Positions 12,901 to 23,700 of a stretch of DNA of 64,000 nt are shown here, piece after piece. The translations under genes and the position numbers were made by a program. The first letter of the stretch is position 1. Each line of letters starts with the position of its first letter. The notes below the pieces were generated by a model, which ran no database searches, was not told where the DNA came from, and saw only the letters and a program-made list of their open reading frames with translations. Source of the DNA: Xestospongia bergquistia. Its lineage: Eukaryota > Porifera > Demospongiae > Haplosclerida > Petrosiidae. The stretch covers positions 6,919,501 through 6,983,500 of the forward strand of contig OZ014414.1 of NCBI GenBank assembly GCA_963965975.1. The letters run 5' to 3'.

Positions 12901-14426
12901 CGCGTATCATTTGTTGACTTTCCAGAAAAGGTTTTACAAAAGGGAAAGGTCTTGCCACCAGGTGTTCACCAAAGACTACGAGAAGAAGGCCTATTTACTG
13001 AAGATTTCCTAGATCTTATATCTATTCAATTTGCTCCAGGTCTCTTTGAGCAGGCAGATCTATTGCATTTGTTATGTGATCTTTGTATCATTGCTAAAGT
13101 TCAACGTGATGATAATCTATATTACTTCATTCCCAGTGCTTTGTCTCCTAAGCATCTCACACTTGAAGAAAAGAAAAGAGTAGCTATATCATGTGAGCCA
13201 TTGGTTTTATCATATGACCAAGGAGTAGTACCTCAGGTATGTAAAAACAGTCACTTTAATTACAAATCATACATTTGTTTACAAATTTATACATTGTAGG
13301 GTTTGTTTCCTGCAACAGTAGTAGCTTTGCTGAACAGAAAGGTTCCACCATTTTTCACCCTGGATTGTCTCACAGCACAATTTCCTCGTCAGTTACGATA
13401 TGCTATTAAATTATATTCCAAAGAGCCTCGCGGGTCATTACTTCTTGTTGATACGATGCTATGGATGGAGATCTACTGGACAGGTGATCATTCAGAATGC
13501 TCAGCTTTGCGATCTGTTGTAACTACAGCCATTGCATCTTGTGCTGAACCTCTGGCTTATCACGAATCAGCTTTAAAGTGTAATTTTGCTTTTCTCTGTG
13601 ATCAAAAACATCAGATCCAGAAAGATATGCCTTCCATTCATCTAGCTGTTGTTACAATTAACAAGAAGAATATTGCTAAAGCATCTTGTACAATACAAGA
13701 TTTACCCCCAGTAGAGCTAAATAACAAATGTAAAGTCTGGATGGAAGGTGTAGGTTAGTCATTATTTGCCATTTAACATTAGTTAGTATAATATTTTTGT
13801 TAATAGTCTATGAGACAAGAAATAAAGGTAATTCAGATTCTGGTATTCAGAAAAAACAATCAAAAATAGGTGAGAATTTATTGTCTTTACACTTTATATT
13901 CAATAATGTACAAGTTGATGTTCCTAATGAATTAAGTATTTTACTACTTATTATTACTTAATAGATGCTTCTTGTGGTACTTTTCTACTTACTGAATATG
14001 AAAGTACAACAGACATTCCAATCACTATTGGTAATATTTTAATACTTCTCATGAATCTGTAGATCTAATTATTTTTTTTTCACTTAGACCTGTAATGAAA
14101 TGGAGTCATTATAATATTTTACATTTTCTTTATTTTCTTTTATAGAAAACAAGTTGGATATAATTCGTTTACTTTTTCCTATTGCTTATAAGTGGAAAGA
14201 AATAGGGGAAGCTCTCAGTATCAGAGATGGAGATTTAGAAAATTTACGTGATGAAAGAAGTCGGAATACAGACAGACTATCTGGTGTCATTCAAATATGG
14301 TTTGACAAACAAACTAGTCCAATTAAATGGAGTACTATAATAACTGCAGTTGAATTACCACCAGTTTATGAACCTAATGTAGCCGAAAGTATTCTAGATA
14401 AATGTTTGTCAATTAAACAAAATTAA
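4204..14426 (+). CDS. Ankyrin-ROC GTPase-COR-like-Death domain protein (DAPK/ROCO-like, no kinase)
   Basis: Intracellular signalling protein read as 13 exons: 4204-4281, 4604-4696, 6565-6663, 7520-7618, 8528-8632, 9005-9103, 10814-10912, 11328-11409, 11457-13236, 13300-13753, 13807-13869, 13965-14030, 14146-14426. All joins use GT-AG with matching phases. Exons 2-7 each hold one ankyrin repeat (for example NGRTALHYAA), four of them exactly 99 bases, all phase 0. The exon from 11457 starts a ROC-type GTPase: P-loop GPPAVGKTS, then a ~200-residue polar insertion, switch II DSGGQP near 12172, and GTYKDK near 12430. A COR-like region follows. The last exon is a Death-like domain. The order matches DAPK1 without its kinase; 5' exons may be missing. 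The frame is lost once between about 12450 and 12480: one base must be missing, since total coding length then becomes a multiple of three. This is a real mutation or an assembly error. Domain calls are motif-based. Confidence 0.75.
4697..6564 (+). other. Long intron of the ankyrin-ROC gene
   Basis: This 1.87-kb intron carries no conserved coding signal. An open frame at 6033-6449 has no ankyrin or other recognisable domain apart from a LLRLLFPIAY string that resembles the start of this gene's own Death domain. Confidence 0.5.
9957..9992. repeat. (TA)n microsatellite
   Basis: Uninterrupted TA dinucleotide run inside an intron of the ankyrin-ROC gene. Confidence 0.95.
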
Positions 14427-15109
14427 CCATATATATTTTTTCTTTTCTAGCTATGTAGTCATTTCTTGGATTGTATCTTGTCATAACTAGTGACATTGTT
14501 ATTGGATTTATTCATTATTATTCTGTTTTCTTTTTATTTTGAAGACATTGTAAAATGATTTGTAGATTAATTTGATAGCTTTTTTCTATGTTAACTGCAA
14601 GTCTATTTATGCACAAAAAAGTCCTTTTTGAGGTGATGTGTAACTCGTTTTGTTAGGTGACATTTAATGCATTTAATTTGTTACTGCATTAACTTTCATT
14701 GTGATTATATGCTAACATTCAGTTGGATTTGTTAAATTGTCCTTTGTAGCATTTCTTGTTTATTCCTTTTTATCCTAACTTTTCCTGACTTTTGATTTTT
14801 ATGCATTCAAAGTGCTAATAATTTCATTTAAGATATTAAAATAGTAATGAGGTGACTTTCATATTTGAGACCTACATATCAACAATAACTTCATTCATAT
14901 AATAGGCATAAACTAACCAAAGCAGCAAACTAATGAATACAATAAATTATAATGACTGCTGGGATAGCTTCACAATTAATATGAACACTAAAATGATTAT
15001 TAATGAAATAATGAGAGATTTATCCTCCAATACTTGATGGTCAATCAGTGATAAGATGATGGTCAATCTAGAATAAGATAATAAAAGAACAGTTGATGTT
15101 CATGCATGT
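14427..15109. other. 3' flank, non-coding
   Basis: AT-rich sequence after the ankyrin-ROC stop codon. The near part is presumably 3' UTR. No other gene or repeat family was recognised. Confidence 0.5.
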
Positions 15110-15880
15110 CTACAGATAGAAATAGTATATTTGAGTATATTAAATTTACAAGACTTCAAATGAAAGATACCTTTGGAAATATTATTGGACCAGTTGAACC
15201 TCTCATTGAAAAGGGTATCAGATTATTAAAGCTAAGAAATATATTCAAAGATGCTCTAAAACCTTGATTACCATCAACTGAATTATTTGATGATAGCATG
15301 AACTTGCAGAATATAAATGTGCCATGCAAATTAATATCTTGTTTTGGAGTCTATCGTTGATCACTACAATATAACAGAAGCTAAGAGACACATCACAGAG
15401 TTTATAAGACAGCTGTAGATATGTTTTGTGAGAAGGTGAAATTTGACATATTTATTAACAAGAATTCAAGGTCACAGCATCTTACTTGCGAAATTATTGA
15501 GTTTGTACTGGAGTGGGAAGTTGACAAAATATACTTGATATAAATATATAGGTGGTTAGATCAATTGTAGAAGAGGACACCAAGGAGTCAAGAAGTCAAC
15601 AGGAACTACAACAAACCATCAGTAAAAAGATAACTTTACAAATATCATCTATTGTCCAACAAAGTGAAAATATTTGTCCATGTAGTCAATAATCACTGTT
15701 TATTTAATAGCTTTCAATTATATAGTATATCTTATTTAAAATTCAATGGACAGATCCTGATGATTGAAGATAACAGGGAGAATAACAGTCCAACTGTTGA
15801 AGTGATCTGTAAAAGAGCAGTTACTGAGGTAAATATAATGCTTGTGTGTGCATTTATAGTGTTAGAGATAAGAGATGTTT
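15110..15880 (+). pseudogene. Decayed paralogue of the middle of the Death/LRR gene at 47-52 kb
   Basis: Several blocks match the gene at 47447-52256. FGNIIGPVEPLIEKG corresponds to its FGPIFGSIKREYAI; LESIVDHYNITEAKRHI corresponds to LESIVTRFKIKEAETHI. At 15555-15730 the bases closely follow its exon 49653-49770 and the intron after it, including the attgtagaagag start of the coiled-coil exon. Stops and frame shifts break the copy. The retained intron shows it arose by DNA duplication and not by retroposition. Nothing suggests it is still translated. Confidence 0.7.
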
Positions 15881-16429
15881 AGATAGTCCAGAGAGAGAAG
15901 ATAGCAGGTTGTGGGGTAAGCTAACAACAAGATATTAAACTTGCATTAATAACCAGCAAAAATTCAGCAAAAGTGATTGTTTGTGATACAACTACACTTA
16001 ATGATAATGATGTTAACATAACTGTCATAGAGCTCTAAATTTATTTTAATCTTTTATTAATTAGGTCTCCATTCGCTATTTGTTACGGTCTTCTGTAACT
16101 GCTAATAATGCACAAACATTGTTGAGGTTTATTTGTGACTTCATATTAATAATTATGAACACAATCTAACTATTTCATTATCTAGTTCCTACACTAATAA
16201 CTAGTTTCACAATGACTGATATGTCTCTACCACTATTATTAATCAAATCTATCTATCTATCAATATATATATATATATGGTATTGATATCAAGTGAAACA
16301 GATCCAACAGGTAAATAATACTTTTAATGTTTTTTTTAAAACATAATAGAACTTCTTAAGTTATTTGTATCATCAAAGTTGATACTAGTTTCATTTGTTA
16401 GTTTTACAATAAACAAAATTACATAGAAA
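15881..16429. other. Non-coding
   Basis: AT-rich, with a short TA microsatellite at about 16263-16278. No coding signal was seen. Confidence 0.4.
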
Positions 16430-17745
16430 GAAATAGATTGTCAACTATGTAATGCAGAATCATTGAGTTCATTGTGATCATTTGTAATAATAGTATCACA
16501 TGCATTCTCACTAGTATTGAATAATGTGTCATTGTGAGTGATGTAGTATTTTGTAATGCATATAACATAACTGTGGCTGGTGTTAACTCTATTGGAAGAA
16601 GTTTCTTTAGTGATCCCGTTAAGTAAATATTGAAACTAGTATGAATTATTATAATTCTATTACAAAACATTGCCTTTAATAGTTCAATTTGTCACGCTAT
16701 CCAGTTTGATGTACACTACATTGGTGTTTTTACATGGACTGTACCTATATAGTTATATTCCTGTAGATAACCCCAATATGAGATAGGGTACACTCCTCAT
16801 CAGTTATGTAGTTAGATGATTTATATTCATCATAAATATCATCACTTACTTTAGACAGATGTAGACGGTATGACTTATAGATATTCATTTCATTATCATC
16901 ATGTAATCTATAGATAAACAGTGCACCAGTTAACACAAGCTCATATAAGTATAAGTACTTGACATTGTTTGTGCCTTAATTTGGATTAGTTCTGATTACT
17001 TTATTACTTTATCCACTGACTTCTATAGTCATATGCTACCATCCACAACCATTGTGTCGACAATATCTTCTCAAACAACACTACATACTACTTTTAAAGA
17101 TATATAGATTATCATGATTGATCACTATATTTATGAGATCTTCATAGTTTTATTGTAGCATTTGTATTATTATTATACTGGTAGTACTAGTTGGTATACT
17201 GTTAATTGTAGTGATAGGTTGCTTCATCATAATTACATATACATTGCTATTATTACATGTCAGACAGGATGTGAAACATAATTTTAAATTTTTAGTTGAT
17301 CAACATTTGTTATTTGTGCAGACCCAAATCATTGGAAATTAATCCAAATTAAGGCACAAACAATGTTACGTACTGAGCTTGTGATAACTGGTGCACTGAT
17401 TATCTATAGATTACATGATGATAATGAAATGAATATCTGTAAGTCATACCACCTACATCTGTCTAAAGTAAGTGATGATATTTATGATGAATATAAATCA
17501 TCTAAATTTTTTTAAAAATTGGCGCTCATCTAACTACACAGTTTCATAATATCTTGTATAGTCATCTCAGGTCCATGATTCACTCTCTCTTCAACCAGTC
17601 TGGTTAACAAAACAGCTATCACTATTAATATCTGTTGGACACATGTTCCATCTGATGCTGATGAACATATTTGTATACATGTTGTGAATGTTACACATTC
17701 CAATGTCACACATTGCAATGACAATTATAACAAAATATGAACTAA
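16430..17745 (+). pseudogene. Scrambled remnant of an FN3/transmembrane receptor gene
   Basis: Pieces read on the + strand as parts of a cell-surface receptor. YNITVAGVNSIGRSFF at about 16560-16610 looks like the last strands of an FN3 domain. A Thr/Ser-rich linker lies at about 17035-17100. A long hydrophobic stretch (ILVVLVGILLIVVIGCF) at about 17165-17230 is a likely transmembrane helix. A charged tail containing HLSKVSDDIYDEYKSS lies at about 17395-17505. A further open piece with CWTHVPSDADEHICIHVV lies at 17620-17690. Stops and absent splice sites separate the pieces, and the tail exon is also present in inverted orientation at 16812-16989. The receptor class is not certain. Confidence 0.45.
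16812..17505. repeat. Inverted duplication of a receptor tail exon
   Basis: 16812-16989 and 17340-17505 are inverted copies of one another with few differences, separated by about 350 bases. The arm on the minus strand keeps an open frame that runs further (KSSNYITDEE) than the plus-strand arm, which ends at a stop after an AT-rich run. Confidence 0.75.
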
Positions 17746-17791
17746 ATTAATACAAGTTATATAGCATAGTACATGACAAGTTCATATTGAG

Positions 17792-20700
17792 TTAAGAGTG
17801 ACGAAACTTCATCTCAGAGAACTTTAAAGTAGACCCTTTCCACTGTTTCCAAATAATTCCTTTATGATTGTCACTATCTCTTCCAATGTAAAGTCCATTA
17901 AGATTTGAGTCATAACATGCATTATACCACCATCCTCCTCTGAATGTTATTGCACAATTACCAGATCCAGCTCTATCATTATCACTATCTTTTGTGGTGA
18001 ATTTGCATCCATTATGAATCATCAAACTATCACCAGCTGTCCCATTATATTTACCTAAAAAAAGAGTATATTTTGTAGTAATGTCTCCAATATTGAATGC
18101 AGAGTACAGAGCATAGGTTTTATTGTTTTCAAAGTCTTCTAGATTGACTTGTAAACTGTTTATTTTATTGTAAGTAAGTCGATATATTTTATTCAATCCT
18201 AGCCAAAATTCGCCTGAAAGGTTGCCAAAACCTTCATTATAATCTGTCCAGTTACGATAGAAGTTAATGGAGCCATCCATTCTTCTTTGAATAACAGTCC
18301 AACCACCACCATCAGTCTTCATGTCACAGTACACCTATAAGCAATGATGAAAAAATTAACTTTTTTATCTGTTTATTCATAGCATCTATCTGTATATAGC
18401 TAGTTATCCATTTATCTATCTAAGTAAAGAAGTACCTCAAATGGAGTCCCTCCATCAGGATTAATAATATATACACCACTGATAGTATAACCTGACTCAT
18501 ACCAGGTCTTACAAGTTTGATCTCTGTATTCTATTATAAAGGGTTTGTTTCAGAAAAGCAAAACTGAACACTTACTTTGACAAGCAACAGGAAGTACTGA
18601 TGGACAAATGACAATTTTCTTTCTTCCATTCTGTATTATTGAGAATATTTTTCCAAGATTATAAACATTACAGCAGTACTGTTCATATAGTGATGGTTGA
18701 TATGTTTGCAATATTGTGCTGTAATTTGTCATACTAGGAAACACTCCATGACTTAGAAAATCACATATTTTCCCAGTATATCCAGTGTTACTACAATCAC
18801 AAGTGAATTTATTGGGAACAGATCCTATAATGCATCTTCCTCCATTTCTACATGGATGGTCTTTTAAACAGATATTAGTTAAAATGCAACCATTGCAATC
18901 AATGTTTAGTTCTTCTCCAGGTCCACAATCACTACTAATGTAGTGACAGCCTATAGAGAGAGTAAGATCAGTTATAAACTAATGCAACCTTACTCTATCT
19001 ACCTATATCATACACAATGTTGCTCCAATTTGAAGTTGGTGAATTAAGGCAGTTAATATTTGCCTGAACCAGTCTTGATAATGGAAAGTTTGCAAAAACA
19101 GTGTTACTAGCACTAAATCCTATAATAGCATTAGTTCCATTCCAATCAAATAGACCACATTTGTATGTAAAAATAGCATATGTCTTGTTTCCTTGAGATG
19201 CCAATACAGTTTGAAAGGCACTGCTATTAGTCTGTTGTCATAAAGAAATTATTGAAATATAATGTATTAAGTACACATACTTTATTGCTTGTGTTTGTGT
19301 TCATCCATTGAGCCACTAGTATCCAGTCTGCATTAAAATTGATACTGAAGTTATAAGCTAAATAGTTGTTGACTAGGTCAATAATTTTAGTTAGTTCACT
19401 GATATCACTTTTGATGATAGTGTAGTTAAGTTGATTTGCAGTGTTTATGTTCCAATATGGAGCAATTACTTTAGCAGATATTGGGAATGTTTGTGGCATA
19501 TGATAGGTGTAGTTTTGTTCAAAGCTTATTAGCCCATTCTTATTAACCTAAAAAAGTATTATTAATATAATATGTAAAACTATATTAAATATTATTTATG
19601 TAATACTTACACATACTGCATTATAGGTCATATTTCCAAATTGTAGTGGTGATGGGAGTAAAAGAAACTGAGAGCTATCATCCACTTTATGAGTATTAGA
19701 TGAATTAAACTCCAAAAATGGTAAATACAGAGTTGGACCTATATTATAGTTTTATTACCATTTAAATATTACCACAAAACTTCTTACCTTCACAACTATA
19801 ATTTGCATTTTCATTGACACAGACAGTATCAGAATCACATTGAATATCTTCCATTACACATTCATTAATATCTATGAAAAACATTGTGTATTTTAATTGT
19901 TAATTAACAATAGTAAATAATGACTATATATAAGTGGAGTTAGACAATCATCCATTGTATTACCACTTACCATTACATGTTATTCCATTTCCTGCATATC
20001 CATTTTGACATTTACATGTAAAGCTACCGTTTGTGTTTGTACAGATGGCATTTTCATGACAGTTATTGTTTTCTTTACTGCTACATTCATTGATATCTAG
20101 TGAAAAGTATTCATTTATAATAGAATTATAAAGTCACTTACCATTACATGTTATTCCATTTCCTGCATATCCATTTTGACATTGACATGTAAAGCTACCG
20201 TTTGTGTTTGTACAGATGGCATTTTGATGACAGTTATTGTTTTCTCTACTGCTACATTCATTGATATCTAGTGAAAAGTATTCATTTATAATAGAATTAT
20301 AAAGTCACTTACCATTACATGTTATTCCATTTCCTGCATATCCATTTTGACATTTACATGTAAAGCTACCATTTGTGTTTGTACAGATGGCATTTTCATG
20401 ACAGTTATTGTTTTCTCTACTGCTACATTCATTGATATCTAGTGAAAAGTATTCATTTATAATAGAATTATAAAGTCACTTACCATTACATGTTATTCCA
20501 TTTCCTGCATATCCATTTTGACATTTACATGTAAAGCTACCGTTTGTGTTTGTACAGATGGCATTTTCATGACAGTTATTGTTTTCTTTACTGCTACATT
20601 CATTGATATCTAGTGAAAAGTATTCATTTATAATAGAATTATAAAGTCACTTACCATTACATGTTATTCCATTTCCTGCATATCCATTTTGACATTGACA

Positions 20701-23700
20701 TGTAAAGCTACCGTTTGTGTTTGTACAGATGGCATTTTCATGACAGTTATTGTTTTCTCTACTGCTACATTCATTGATATCTAGTGAAAAGTATTCATTT
20801 ATAATAGAATTATAAAGTCACTTACCATTACATGTTATTCCATTTCCTGCATATCCATTTTGACATTTACATGTAAAGCTACCATTTGTGTTTGTACAGA
20901 TGGCATTTTCATGACAGTTATTGTTTTCTCTACTGCTACATTCATTGATATCTAGTGAAAAGTATTCATTTATAATAGAATTATAAAGTCACTTACCATT
21001 ACATGTTATTCCATTTCCTGCATATCCATTTTGACAATGACATGTAAAGCTACCGTTTGTGTTTGTACAGATGGCATTTTCATGACAGTTATTGTTTTCT
21101 TTACTGCTACATTCATTGATATCTAGTGAAAAGTATTCATTTATAATAGAATTATAAAGTCACTTACCATTACATGTTATTCCATTTCCTGCATATCCAT
21201 TTTGACATTGACATGTAAAGCTACCGTTTGTGTTTGTACAGATGGCATTTTCATGACAGTTATTGTTTTCACTACTGCTACATTCATTGATATCTAGTGA
21301 AAAGTATTCATTTATAATAGAATTATAAAGTCACTTACCATTACATGTTATTCCATTTCCTCCATATCCATTTTGACATTTACATGTAAAGCTACCGTTT
21401 GTGTTTGTACAGATGGCATTTTCATGACAGTTATTGTTTTCTTTACTGCTACATTCATTGATATCTAGTGAAAAGTATTCATTTATAATAGAATTATAAA
21501 GTCACTTACCATTACATGTTATTCCATTTCCTGCATATCCATTTTGACATTTACATGTAAAGCTACCATTTGTGTTTGTACAGATGGCATTTTCATGACA
21601 GTTATTGTTTTCTCTACTGCTACATTCATTGATATCTAGTGAAAAGTATTCATTTATAATAGAATTATAAAGTCACTTACCATTACATGTTATTCCATTT
21701 CCTGCATATCCATTTTGACATTGACATGTAAAGCTACCATTTGTGTTTGTACAGATGGCATTTTGATGACAGTTATTGTTTTCTCTACTGCTACATTCAT
21801 TGATATCTAGTGAAAAGTATTCATTTATAATAGAATTATAAAGTCACTTACCATTACATGTTATTCCATTTCCTGCATATCCATTTTGACATTGACAAGT
21901 AAAGCTACCGTTTGTGTTTGTACAGATGGCATTTTCATGACAGTTATTGTTTTCTTTACTGCTACATTCATTGATATCTAGTGAAAAGTATTCATTTATA
22001 ATAGAATTATAAAGTCACTTACCATTACATGTTATTCCATTTCCTGCATATCCATTTTGACATTTACATGTAAAGCTACCATTTGTGTTTGTACAGATGG
22101 CCTTTTCATGACAGTTATTGTTTTCTCTACTGCTACATTCATTGATATCTAGTGAAAAGTATTCATTTATAATAGAATTATAAAGTCACTTACCATTACA
22201 TGTTATTCCATTTCCTGCATATCCATTTTGACATTTACATGTAAAGCTACCATTTGTGTTTGTACAGATGGCATTTTCATGACAGTTATTGTTTTCTCTA
22301 CTGCTACATTCATTGATATCTAGTGAAAAGTATTCATTTATAATAGAATTATAAAGTCACTTACCATTACATGTTATTCCATTTCCTGCATATCCATTTT
22401 GACATTTACATGTAAAGCTACCATTTGTGTTTGTACAGATGGCATTTTCATGACAGTTATTGTTTTCTTTACTGCTACATTCATTGATATCTAGTGAAAA
22501 GTATTCATTTATAATAGAATTATAAAGTCACTTACCATTACATGTTATTCCATTTCCTGCATATCCATTTTGACATTTACATGTAAAGCTACCATTTGTG
22601 TTTGTACAGATGGCATTTTCATGACAGTTATTGTTTTCTTTACTGCTACATTCATTGATATCTAGTGAAAAGTATTCATTTATAATAGAATTATAAAGTC
22701 ACTTACCATTACATGTTATTCCATTTCCTGCATATCCATTTTGACAATGACATGTAAAGCTACCATTTGTGTTTGTACAGATGGCATTTTCATGACAGTT
22801 ATTGTTTTCTTTACTGCTACATTCATTGATATCTAGTGAAAAGTATTCATTTATAATAGAATTATAAAGTCACTTACCATTACATGTTATTCCATTTCCT
22901 GCATATCCATTTTGACATTGACATGTAAAGCTACCATTTGTGTTTGTACAGATGGCATTTTCATGACAGTTATTGTTTTCTTTACTGCTACATTCATTGA
23001 TATCTAGTGAAAAGAATTTATTCATGACAGAGTTATTTTGTCACTTACCATTACATGTTATTCCATTTCCTGCATATCCATTTTGACATTGACATGTAAA
23101 GCTACCATTTGTGTTTGTACAGATGGCATTTTCATGACAGTTATTGTTTTCTCTACTGCTACATTCATTGATATCTAATGAAAAGTATTCATTTATAATC
23201 GAATTATAAAGTCACTTACCATTACATGTTATTCCATTTCCTGCATATCCATTTTGACATTTACATGTAAAGTTACCGTTTGTGTTTGTACAGATGGCAT
23301 TTTCATGACAGTTATTGTTTTCTCTACTGCTACATTCATTGATATCTTTTAATGGGACAGTATTATTTTAGAATTTTAATATAATTTGTAATCATTAAAA
23401 ATTTTGGAGAATTAGCTTTAAAATTGTAATAAATTCTGTCAACGGACCTCATTAAATTTGGGTTCCACTAAACTGGAATATTGTGTCAATATTGATAGAT
23501 GTTCACACATAAAATAAACTATTGTATCTAAGTTGCATAGCTATTAATTGGATTAGTTAATAGAGCCAATTTGTTATTTATCCGACTGCTTGTTATAACT
23601 ACAGAATCTAATGACACAATAATTTCTTTTACTTTTTAATAGCAATTTCAGTTTTACCAATAATTTTGACCAAATCTATTATGCAATATCAAGCTGTACC

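Noticed and set aside
13828-13836. Nine-base intron gtaattcag between GTAA and CAG
   Set aside because: Far too short to splice, and reading straight through keeps the frame (exon 13807-13869).
19971-23345. Regular 171-bp repeats, considered as a CRISPR-like or satellite array
   Set aside because: Each unit encodes an EGF domain flanked by valid splice sites in one frame, and there are no short repeats with unique spacers.
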